This document shows, piece after piece, positions 36,641 to 47,400 of a stretch of DNA of 64,000 nucleotides. How positions within the stretch are numbered: the stretch's first letter is position 1; every line of letters starts with the position of its first letter. Below the pieces are notes generated by a model. The model was not told the DNA's origin. It did not search any database and saw only the letters and a list, made by a program, of their open reading frames with translations. The DNA is from Oenanthe sinensis (taxonomy: Eukaryota > Streptophyta > Magnoliopsida > Apiales > Apiaceae): the NCBI GenBank assembly GCA_028671895.1, contig CM053794.1, positions 23,918,501-23,982,500 of the forward strand. The letters are read 5' to 3'. The translations under genes and the position numbers were made by a program.

Positions 36641-37012
36641 TCTAGTCATTCCCATGGCCAGGTACACAACTCTTTTTTAATTAAGTCAAAACTTAGTAGA
36701 TCATTCTACTATTCTATTAGCACAATGTAGCTGCTAAGTTAACAAGTCTACCTCATGGTATTACAAAGATGGCTTATTCATATCACGTTTTTTTGTTAAA
36801 CAAGTCCTCTCAGTCGAAAGTACCCTGGTTTGTAAAGTGGAACACTAGTTTTATTGTCGGTATCCATAATTTGAAATTGTTGCCCTCACATAAAAGTCGT
36901 TTGGCGATCACGGGTGTGTCAATATCAATGTCACAGTGGAGCACCGGATATGTTCATCGGAATTTATTATCTTAATAGTTATTGGGCTTATTTTTATTCA
37001 AACTCGCGATCG
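36641..37012 (+). pseudogene. ABCB copy 3 intron remainder before the deletion junction
   Basis: Matches 3,680-4,045 of copy 1 (intron and flanking sequence ahead of NBD2). At about 37,013 it switches directly to E2 sequence that in unit 1/2 lies 1.3 kb further on. Confidence 0.65.
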
Positions 37013-37271
37013 GTTGCCAAGATGGACCGATCCAAGTAGTCAAAAGACTCAAACAAATCTTCCCATTTTCATATAAAATAGGATTTACAACAAGACCGAA
37101 TGATTTATAACGTACTGATGGAGGCTTGTATGGATACTGAACCGGAAAAAAGAAGTCAGAAAAAGAAAAGACCATCGTGGTAAGGCGTTCCGGAGGCTCC
37201 AACAATAACAGCACGTAAGAGATCAATTCTGTTTTCATATATACGTACGTAAATATTCGGAGGTAGATACT
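37013..37271 (-). pseudogene. E2 ubiquitin-conjugating enzyme fragment, copy 3
   Basis: Covers only the middle of the UBC fold: IYVRIYENRIDLLRAVIVG, then YPYKPPSVRYKSFGLVVNP and NGKICLSLLTTW with the catalytic cysteine. One extra base near 37,158 shifts the frame within GLFFF/DFFFP. The 3' end is deleted (fusion to ABCB intron at 37,013) and the 5' end is separated by insertion of element B at 37,276. The codon that is TAA in copy 2 is TAT here. Confidence 0.8.
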
Positions 37272-37275
37272 CAAG

Positions 37276-38822
37276 TGTTGGTCCCTGATATTGTAGAAGG
37301 GGGGTTGAATACAATATCAGAAAATTAATCGCGGAATAATTTGGATTAAAAATATTATTTTAATTACTCGCGAAATATTAATTGGAATGAAATACTGTTC
37401 AAGTGAAGGATATAATTTTAACTTGATTAGTATTACAAAATTAATATTAAGAAAACAGTTATATAATTGATTAAAAGTTCTAGAACAAATTTGACATGAA
37501 TTGTTCGTATTTAACAATTATATCCAAACTCAGCACAGAAATCTGTGAATATTACAATGCAGATAAATTACTGAATTTGATCTGATTTTTCTAACTCTTG
37601 GATTGAACTCTTGAAAAGTGAAGAGCTGATCTCATATTTATAGAGATTTGAAATGACTGGTATGACCTTTATCAGCATGACTTAATTTAATGAAAATAAG
37701 TCTTGTATGACTTATTTAACACTTGTATGACTTATAAAAACCTGGGCAAGACTTATTTCTGGTCGGTATGACTTACTGAAGCTCGGTATGACCTTTTGAA
37801 AGTTCGGTATGACCTTTTTTAAAGTCATATACGGATTTTATTTAATTAAAAAAAATCGGTATGACTTATTTTAATTGAACAAAATCAATTCAGCATGACC
37901 TTTTTCTTCAAGAAAACTCGGTATGACTTATTCCACTTGCTCCAGAATGACCTTTTCAACAGCTGCTCGGTATGACTTATTCTGGTATGACTTTAGGTCG
38001 GCAGAAGCTCGGTATGACTTTTTCTTCTGCAGCTCGGTATGACTTATTTTCTGCAGCTCAGAATGACTTATTTACTGACAGAATTCGGTATGACTTATTT
38101 TCTGCCAGAATTCGGTATGACTTTTTCTTCTCTTTTTAATTTTATTAAGTCTTTTGAATTATTTTATAAGTCATATTAAGTCATATCTTCTATAATAAAT
38201 TAATTCTACTTAATTTAATTAGTTAATTTATAAATTAAATTAAATTCAACTTGAATTAATTTAATTAGATAAATTAAATAATTAATTAACTTTTGATAGT
38301 AGAATTAAAATACTATCTTTACTCACATACCCGTGCTGTCGGTCTTGAAATCTTCCCGTCCTTTCTTTGTCTTCTGATCTTGAAACCTCTTGAACTAAAT
38401 GAAGAATAAATATTATTTTAGTTGACACACAAATGTACTGTCTGGTTCATTTGTGTCATACTAATAAATATTCTCCATTTATTAACTTTTAACTTGAGGC
38501 CTTTTGTCATTTCCTTTTTGCTTCACTGTCTTCAATCTTCTTCTGGAATCTTCTGTAGTAACCACTTGAAATCTTCTATATCTTCTGTCTTTCATAGAAG
38601 TACTACCACAATATTATTTTCACTGACGCTTGATCATAACAATGAACTTCTTCCAGTGTTGAGTAGCAATTCCATAAAATTCTTCTGATACTTAGATCCT
38701 TTGTGATTAGTTGACTGTCTTCGATTTGATTTCATCCTCAGTATTTATTACTTACTACATTTTCTTACAGGAGTTGAGTTGTCATCTATTTATTACAAAT
38801 AGGTCTAGTCATATGCCTTTCA
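37276..38822 (-). repeat. 3' LTR of element B
   Basis: 1547 bp; read on the minus strand it starts TGAAAGGCATATG and ends GGACCAACA. It contains about 18 copies of a GTATGACTTA-like word at 37,650-38,125, a TATA box (TATAAATA, minus, 37,635-37,642), and an 11-bp hairpin at 37,285-37,320 next to the end. Confidence 0.9.
37635..37642 (-). promoter_or_regulatory. TATA box in LTR of element B
   Basis: CTATAAATA on the minus strand, directly downstream (in element sense) of the repeated U3 motif array. The same box lies at 60,073-60,080 in the 5' LTR. Confidence 0.6.
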
Positions 38823-38838
38823 ATCTCCCCCTATTTGT
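38823..38838 (-). other. Polypurine tract of element B
   Basis: ACAAATAGGGGGAGAT on the minus strand, directly before the LTR start; same sequence as in A and D. Confidence 0.85.
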
Positions 38839-40813
38839 TATTAAACATTTAACACACAAATTCTTAGAGGATAACTCAACTAACAACTAAGAAAATAATA
38901 TTACATTTAAAAACTGTAAGTAAATAAATTGTTCTTTGGATCATATAATACATTTCCAGATTTCTTTGAGTAACTGAAATGAAAGATGTTTGTTCCTCTA
39001 GTACTGAACATATTATACAAGTAGTATTATCTTCATTTCTCTTCTTACCACTTTTCCTCTGTTTCTCCAACTCCTGTCTTCGCTTCTCTTCCAAGGTGAA
39101 TTCAATTTCCCCTTACTTGAATTATCCAACCATTTTAATAGAGATAACAAACATGGCATACATACAGCATTAAACCATCGCAGATATAAAAAATGCAAAC
39201 TATGACATGTTATGCATTTTAGAAAATCCGGTTAATCATATTTACAAGAATCTTCTAAAATCAAATGGAATAGAATCCAAGCATGTTGTTATATACCCCT
39301 TTTTCTTGTTCAACAATTGAGTAATCCTCTTCTGGAAAAAGCCTTTGTTTACTTCTCCCCTTTTTATCTACTCCCCCTTAGTTGAACACTTTAACATTTT
39401 GGAGCAATCCTCTTAATAATTCTCCCCCTTAGTTGAGTAATCCTCTTAATAATTCTCCCCCAATTGTAGATAGGTAACAATTGTTGGTCCTTTTCTGAAG
39501 AAATTTCCACCTTTGTTAAGTAACATTTGAAATCTGTAACAGGGAATGGGGAAAGGGATTCGGTAAGTGTGCTAGTGTGTGATTTTACTTTGTGTTCCTC
39601 ACAAGTGTTTCACTCATATACTCTCTAAGTGTTTCACTCATAGAATATATATTTTCACTCTTCCTTACTTGTGTTTCACTCTTTTCTCACATCACTATAT
39701 CTCTCTCAGTACGGATGTCGTAGTCTTTTGTACCTGCAAGAAAGATCACCATAGCCCATTCAAGAGAGGTCACTGGTGGTGCAATGGGGTTTCGTAAATC
39801 CCCGTCCTCAATTGAATCTATAAAAACATTTTGATTTTGGAAAACTGAATTGCTTCAGGAATAGATTCAGTGAGTTGCTGATCATCTAAGATGATCTATT
39901 CCATTAGGAATCCAGATATGTTCCATCTGGGGAGGGAGACAAGGATCTATAATGTAGCAAATGATCCAAGTTTCCTCCAGATGCCTGTGAAGGCATGTTG
40001 ATTCCGTCAGAATCATCAATTATTCTTCCTTCCTTGGTATGGAAGTTTAGAAAAATTGCTTCCGTCAATTCATCCTTACACGACACTCTAGTTGCTCCCT
40101 CTTAATCATTGTTGGTCCCTTTGAAAAGAAGACACTTTATGTGAGGTGAAAGAAATGTCAGATGAAATTGACTCTTTACAAGTAGCCTTGGCTGACAGGC
40201 TGAATTCAATAGACTCACTCTGTTGAGAGAATGAACCTAGTAACAGTTTTGCCTTTTCCAAGTCTGTATCCTTTTGAGAGAACACATATGAGCTAACAGT
40301 TGTCTCAGTTTATATATGAATCACCTTTCTGGAGACAGATCTGTTGGATCACTCACATCACCAACCTTATCAAATGCAATCAAGGCATTGACTCCCTCAT
40401 AATGAACAAATAGGTATTCTGTTTAATGGTTAGAGAGACGGAAGTGATAGTGTTTATGTGTTTGGTTCTAAGATCTTGGTTAGAGATTGACCCTAATGAT
40501 TAGGATCTAACTTTTAGAATCGATTGGATTATCAAGCTCATAGATCTTTCCTATTTCTCAAAAGAGACTGAGAATAATCAGCTTATTTTTAGATATAAAT
40601 AAAAATAAAAATCAATATGCCAAAATGTAAAACAAATAATACTATACATACTTATATATATATATATATAACTGATACCAATTGATATAAACTAAAGATA
40701 ATATTAAATATATTTACAGTAGTGATGCCAATAAAATAACAACGGTACAAAAATAAGGAAAATCTTTTTGAGTTTTCTTTTTCAATTTGTTTGTTTGTTT
40801 TTGAAATATTTTA
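38839..40813 (-). pseudogene. Accessory (env-like) gene remnant of element B
   Basis: The ~2 kb between pol and the 3' LTR. On the minus strand, 40,285-40,105 gives FSQKDTDLEKAKLLLGSFSQQ, matching SSQKDVEINKGIDLLLDAFSQQ of the fragment D protein (near 19,800). A 60-codon frame at 39,904-40,086 may be a further piece. The rest is broken. Here the gene has the same orientation as its element. Several GGGGGAG tracts lie at 39,350-39,460. Element A is inserted at its upstream end. Confidence 0.5.
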
Positions 40814-40818
40814 AGGAA
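40814..40818. other. Left target-site duplication of element A
   Basis: AGGAA, repeated at 53,759-53,763 immediately after the 3' LTR. Confidence 0.9.
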
Positions 40819-41573
40819 TATTAGGAATCTACATGTGATTTGATGATAACATTAATCTTAGAATCATAGAAATTTTATTTGTTGTAACTGATCAATTGAT
40901 ATGAAAGTTATAAATATCAATTGATCAGGAAACCATTTATCAGTTGAAGTGTTTATATGAATCAACTGATAATTTGGATTGTAGCATAGGTGTACTTAGT
41001 CTATTTCAATCGATAAGGTGTAAATCAATTGATATTTTGTTCATCAATTGATGTTAGAGTCGATTGATATGGATCATCAATTGATGTGTAAATTAAACTG
41101 TTAAATTATAATTATGTGAAGACAGGAAATTGCACAAGTGAAGGATGATCAATTGATATTGAAGCATCGATGGATGGAGGATCAATCGAAGAAGCCAAGC
41201 CAAGGATTGAAGACCATCAACTGATGTGAAGACCCATCGACTGATATATCGATTGATAACATCTATCAATCGATAAGACATCTTTTATCAATCGATGGAT
41301 ATAAAGATCAATCGAAGAAGTACATCAGTTGATGGATTAAAGAATGGATCAATTGATATGCCTGACAGCAAATTATCAATTGAGTGTGACAACACAGAAA
41401 GAATATCTGTTGAAGATCCAGAGAACAAAAGCACACCTATGGAAGACAGTCTAGAGTAACTGTGAAGACTCAATCAGAAGTTGTCTTTCAAACCTTTTTG
41501 TAAAATAGAAAAAGGTAAAAGGAAGGCAGGTAGAAACAATCCTAGAATAGGAATTGTAAAAGAACACTTGTGG

Positions 41574-41581
41574 TATATAAA
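41574..41581 (+). promoter_or_regulatory. TATA box in 5' LTR of element A
   Basis: TATATAAA, followed by ACAAGTG; transcription would start about 30 bases on. The same box is at 53,400-53,407 in the 3' LTR. Confidence 0.65.
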
Positions 41582-41875
41582 CAAGTGTAGTAGCATTATT
41601 AGAAAATATACAAGTTAGACATATTTCTTAATCAATTGTTCAAGCTTGAGAGCACATGTGTAAGAACAGTTGATTTGTTTTCTAATCTTGTAAACGCAGC
41701 TAGGTTTCTTTTAACCTAGGAGCATTGAGCAAAAATATACATTGATGGAAAAACCAATCCATCAATAATTTTAAATCTCTTTGTTCAGTTTTATTTTTCA
41801 GCATTAATTTGTTCGAACTTATTCTCTTATTCTATCAAACATCAAGAACAAATATTAGAACACACAAAAAGTTTT

Positions 41876-41910
41876 AATATTTGTATTCATCCCCCCCTTC
41901 TACAAATATT
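41876..41910 (+). other. Hairpin with C-rich loop near the LTR end, element A
   Basis: Perfect 10-bp stem AATATTTGTA / TACAAATATT around the loop TTCATCCCCCCCTTC. The 3' LTR copy is at 53,702-53,736. Equivalent hairpins lie in element B (37,285-37,320 and 59,723-59,758) and fragment D (22,456-22,493). Confidence 0.8.
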
Positions 41911-41934
41911 GACATTGTTCTAAGGAATAACAAC

Positions 41935-41946
41935 TGGTATCAGAGC
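41935..41946 (+). other. Primer-binding site of element A
   Basis: TGGTATCAGAGC, complementary to the 3' end of initiator methionine tRNA, two bases after the LTR. Confidence 0.9.
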
Positions 41947-41990
41947 AGGCTTTCAACATACAGAAAGTTTAAAGATCAAGAACAGTCAAT

Positions 41991-44444
41991 ATGGGTCAAA
42001 GAGATTCAGGTGTGAAAATTCCAGTTTTAGAGAAAGATGAATATTTTCCATGGAAGGTCAAAATGCATCTGCATCTTCTTTCTCTCGACCCTTCTTATGT
42101 TAACTGCATAGAAAAAGGTCCTCATGTTCCCATGAAGCTAGTCACAGGTGTAAACCCTGATGGAACTCCTGCACTTGACAGACATGTTCCAAAACTTATT
42201 TCTGAGTTCACAGAAGAGGATGAAAAAGAAGTACTCAAAGACAAGAAGGCCATGAACATTCTGTTTAATGGTCTAGATAAAGATATGTTTGACAATGTAA
42301 TAAATTGTACTTCATCAAAAGAAGTATGGGATACACTTCAAACTATGTGTGAAGGAACTGAACAAGTAAGGAAAAACAAGATGCAACTCTTGATTCAAAA
42401 ATATGAATCATTCCATTTCAAGAGTGGAGAATCTATCAATGACACCTATAGCAGATTTCAGAAGTTGTTAAATGGATTGAAGCTATATGGTAGGGTTTAT
42501 GCAACTGAGGATACAAATCTAAAATTTCTTAGATCTCTTCCAAAAGAATGGAAACCAATGACTGTTTCCATTAGACAATCTCAGGACTTCAAGGATTTTA
42601 CACTGGAGAAACTTTATGGTATTCTCAAGACATATGAGTTGGAAATCCAATAAGATGAAGAGATTGAAAAGAATCAAAGAAAAGAGAAAACTGTGGCTTT
42701 GGTAGTCAAGGGAAATGAAGAGAAGAAGGAAAATGGCTATGAAGAAGAGTCAGTCATGATGGCTGGTGATGCTGTTGAAGAATCATTTAAGAGAAAAGGA
42801 AAGAGCAAGTGTGAAGAAAATGAAACATGCTCTCAGGATGATTTGAATGAGATTGATGAGCACCTTGCATTTCTGACAAGGAAATTTTCAAAGCTAAAAT
42901 TCAAGAAGAATCCATATGCTCAAAGGCCTGGATCCCAGTTTAGAAACAACAATCAAAATAAAAATCTGGTTGAAAGATCTAAATTCAAATGCTTTAACTG
43001 TGGATTGGCTGGTCATTTCTCAAGTGAGTGCAGGAAGCCAAAACAAGAAAAGGCAAAGTCATATGAGGGTATTGATTATAAGAAGAAATACTTTGACCTT
43101 TTAAAACAAAAAGAAAAGGCTTTTGTAACTGAGGAGAAGGACTGGGCTGCTGAGGATAGTGATTCTGAAGAATATGTCAATCTTGCATTAATGGCCAATC
43201 ATGAAGATGAAGAAGCTAGTTCAGCATCTAATCAGGTACTAGCTACCAACTTTTCCGAGCTTACATCTGAGGAATGCAATAGTACTATTAATGAAATGTC
43301 TAATGAACTGTACAATTTGCATGTCACTCTAAAATCTCTAAACAAAGAAAATCTCAAGTTAAAGAACACCATTGATGCCTTAACTGAGAGAAATATGTTT
43401 CTTGAAAATGAACTTGTTTGTTTAGAAAGATTTAAGCAGGAAAGAAAGGATGCTAGGAATGAACTAGTAAACAGTTTGAAAAGAGAAGAATTGTTGAAAG
43501 AACAATTAGCTGAAGAAATTGAAACCATTAGCAAATGGAATAGGTCTGCTAAAACTGCCAAACAAATTATTGATGTTCAGGGTGTAGATACTCTAGGAGA
43601 ACTCCCCAAATCAATAGGCAAGTCATTGGCTGATACTTCAATGGATAAAGATCAATCGACTTCTAATCCTTCATCAACTGATAAGGATTATCAATCGATT
43701 GATGCTGAATCAATCGATAAGCATCCATCGACAAGTAAATCATCAATGGCTAATAAAAAGAACAAATTTAGCACTCCTATTAAGTTTGTTAAGGAAACCA
43801 AGAATCAAGTTGAGACTGAGACTGAGAAGATCAACATAGGTAGCTTATCCAAGAAACAATTAAAAGAAAAATTAGAAAAGATAGCACCTGTGGAAATTTC
43901 TCTATCTAAGTCTGAGAAAAAGAAAAAGAATAGGAATGGTAAAGTAGGCATAAATAAGCACAATAATTACACTCCTGATATGTATGCACCTAGAAAGGTA
44001 TGTGCTAAATGTGGTAGTGTAAATCATTTGTCCATGCAATGCAAAAGTGAAAAGAATTCTATATCTGCAAATGATTTAAATATACATGCCATGACTGCAA
44101 ATGCCATGTTTACCAATCCTATGCTCATGAATGCCATGTCTTCTAATTTGGTTGCACCTAATGTTCATATGCCTTATGCACAAGTTCCATACATGTATAA
44201 TCCCTTCTTTGCATATCCTAATATGAACATGCCTGGTATGCCATGGAACATGCCTAATGTAAATGATGAAATCCATGAAAATTCTGCCATGAGTTCTAAG
44301 GTGTCAAAGCCCCAAAAGTCAACTCCCAAAGATAAAGTGGATTTAAACCCACCAAAACAAAAGGAACCTAAGTTGACAACAGGGGCTCAAGCTGCAACTA
44401 ATAAAAGAGGACCCAAGGCAACTTGGGTACCAAAAGCAACTTGA
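41991..44444 (+). pseudogene. gag: gag of element A (one in-frame stop)
   Basis: ATG at 41,991. Residues 1-220 form the Copia capsid-type domain (UBN2 family: WKVKMHLHLL, WDTLQTMCEGTEQV, LRSLPKEWKPM, LYGILKTYELE). A TAA at 42,651-42,653 follows, then the same frame runs on to 44,442. That part has a CCHC zinc knuckle (CFNCGLAGHFSSEC, near 42,990), a coiled coil, a Ser/Asp-rich patch built from the decamer repeats (43,640-43,735), a second CX2CX4HX4C knuckle (near 44,010) and a Met/Asn/Pro-rich tail. The product packages element RNA into cytoplasmic particles. Element B has a stop two codons from the homologous site. Confidence 0.9.
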
Positions 44445-44451
44445 TTGTTTT

Positions 44452-47400
44452 ATGTGTGTGCAGGGAAACAGGAAGAAAAATCTCTGGTATTTGGATAGTG
44501 GATGTTCAAGGCACATGACTGGAGATTTGTCCCTGCTCACAAAGTTTGTGGAAAAAGCTGACCCAGGAGTTACTTTTGGAGATAACAGCAAAGGTTTTAC
44601 TCTGGGATATGGCTCAATTGCAAAAGAAAATGTTATCATTGAAACTGTAGCACTAGTTGATGGATTGAAGCACAATTTGCTCAGTATTAGTCAACTGTGT
44701 GATAATGGTAATGGTGTGTGGTTTACAACTGAATCATGCATCATAGCCAACAAAGAATCTGGTGAAATTCTCTTAACTGGAGAAAGAAAAGGGAATGTCT
44801 ATGTGGCTGATTTTCACTCTGTAAAGGCAAATTCAATGACATGTCTACTTAGCAAAGCCAATACAGAAGAAAGTTGGACTTGGCACAAGAAACTAGCCCA
44901 TTTGAATTTCAAAGCCATGAATTTATTGGTTAGAAAGAATCTGGTTAGAGGCATTCCACAGATGGAATTCACCAAGGATGGACTATGTGATGCATGTCAA
45001 AAGGGAAAACAAAGAAAAGCATCATTCAAGTCAAAGTCTGAATCATCAATTGATAAGCCTCTGGAATTATTGCACATGGATTTATTTGGTCCAGTCAACA
45101 TCATGTCAATTGCCAAAAAGAAATATGCCATAGTAATTGTGGATGACTTCACAAGATTTTCATGGGTATATTTCTTACATTCTAAGGATGAAGCAAGCAA
45201 ATTAATTATCAATCATGTGAAGAATGTTGACAATGGCACTGAATGGAAGGTCAAGAAATTTAGAAGTGACAATGGTACTGAATTCAAGAATTCAACCATG
45301 AGAGAATTCTGTGAAGAAAAAGGTATCACTCATCATTTCTCTGCTCCAAGAACTCCACAACAAAATGGAGTAGTTGAAAGAAAAAATAGGACCTTGATTG
45401 AAGCTGCTAGAACTATGTTAGAAGAAGCAAAACTTCCTACATACTTCTGGGCAGAAGCAATTAATACTGCTTGTTACATTCAAAATATTTCCATGATCAA
45501 TAAACCTCAAGGCAAAACTCCATATCAATTGATAAAGAAAGACAAGAAGCCAACAGTTAACTTTCTTCATGTCTTTGGCTGCAAATGCTTTGTACTGAGA
45601 AATCAAGGTGAAAATCTAGGAAAATTTGAAGCCAAAGCTGATGAAGCTATATTTGTTGAATATGGAATAACAACCAAAGCATACAGAGTCTACAATCTTA
45701 GATTACACATTGTTATGGAATCTATGCATGTAGTTTTTGATGACAAGAAAATTCAAGGGTTGTTTGATGAAGGATTTCATGATCTATTGCATTTTGAAAA
45801 TGAATCCACAAGTAATATTGAAGATAGTGATGATGATGTGGAAATCACAAGAGTTCAAGTACCTAGAATCCTCCCATCAATTGATGTCAATGCATCAACA
45901 TATAACTTATCAGTTGACAATCATCAATCAACTGATAATACATCAATTGATAATCATTCGATGGATATCAACTCTGCTCAACAATCTTCAAGTAGAGTGT
46001 CCATCTCAGGGGGAGGGTTCTCAAATAGTCAATCACATCACAATGATCATAACACTTCCAATGATCATGAAGCATCATCTTCAAGGACAAATTTACCATC
46101 ACAAAGGAAATGGACAAACAGCCATCCCTTTGAATTAATAATTGGAGATGCAAATGATGGTGTCAAAACTAGAAGTGCAACTCAAAATGAATGCTTGTAT
46201 AGTAGCTTCCTGTCTCAAGAAGAACCAAAAAGGATTGAAGAAGCCTTGAATGATCCTGATTGGATAATTGCTATGCAAGAAGAGTTGAATCAATTTGAAA
46301 GAAACAAGGTATGGAAGCTGGTGCCCAAACCAAAGAACAAGTCTATCATTGGTACAAAATGGGTGTTCAGAAACAAAATGGATGAATCTGGTACAGTGAC
46401 AAGAAATAAAGCAAGATTAGTGGCAAAGGGCTATTCACAAGAAGAAGGCATAGATTTTGATGAAACTTTTGCACCAGTTGCGAGATTGGAAGCAATCAGA
46501 ATCTTTCTAGCATATGCTGCTTATGCAAATTTCAAGGTGTATCAGATGGATGTGAAAAGTGCTTTTCTCAATGGAGAACTAGAAGAAGAAGTTTATGTAG
46601 AACAACCTCCTGGTTTTATTGATCCTATTCATCCTGGATTTGTATACTATCTTCTCAAGGCACTTTATGGATTGAAGCAAGCACCTAGAGCCTGGTATGA
46701 CACATTGTCTAAATTCTTGATTGAGAATCACTTCACAAGAGGTACTGTTGATAAAACTCTCTTTCATAGAAATGTAAATGGCTCTATGATTCTTGTTCAA
46801 ATCTATGTAGATGACATTATTTTTGGCTCAACTAATGAAAAACTTTGTAAAAAGTTTGCTAAGTTGATGCAAAGTAAATATGAAATGAGCATGATGGGAG
46901 AACTAACCTACTTTCTTGGCTTGCAAATCAAACAAGTTAAAAATGGTATTTTCATAAATCAAACCCAATATATTTCTGATTTATTAAAGAGATTTGATTT
47001 AAGTGAATGTTCTTCTGCTAAAACTCCCATGGCCACTGCAACTAAACTTGAATTAAACACTAAGGAAGCAGAAGTGGACATTTCAAGTTATAGAGGTATG
47101 GTTGGCTCATTACTTTATTTAACTGCAAGTAGGCCAGACATAATGTTTGCTACATGTCTTTGTGCTAGGTTTCAAGCTGATCCTAGAGAATCTCATTTGA
47201 TTGCAATCAAAAGAATATTCAGATATCTCAAAGGAACTCCAAATCTTGGAATTTGGTATCCTAGAGATTCTGGATTTGATCTAATTGGTTATTCAGATGC
47301 AGATTATGCAGGTTGCAGAATTGACAGAAAAAGCATAACAGGTTCCTGTCAATTTCTAGGAAATAAGCTTGTTTCATGGTTTAGCAAGAAGCAGAATTCA

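Larger units (their letters stand above)
40819..41932 (+). repeat. 5' LTR of element A
   Basis: Starts TATTAGG (TGTTAGG in the 3' LTR) and ends GGAATAACA. Some 21 copies of the decamer ATCAATTGAT or one-to-two-base variants lie at 40,891-41,384. TATA box at 41,574-41,581. Hairpin at 41,876-41,910. Confidence 0.95.

Noticed and set aside
37650..38125. CRISPR-like array of repeats
   Set aside because: The repeated words are about 10 bases, irregularly spaced and inside an LTR of a plant element; no cas genes and not a prokaryote.
41093..41473. Minus-strand frames in the 5' LTR of A, repeated at 52919-53299
   Set aside because: Identical because LTRs are duplicates; they run through the decamer repeats and have no homology to a protein.
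44343..44675. 110-codon minus-strand frame
   Set aside because: Shadow of the gag/pol coding region of element A.
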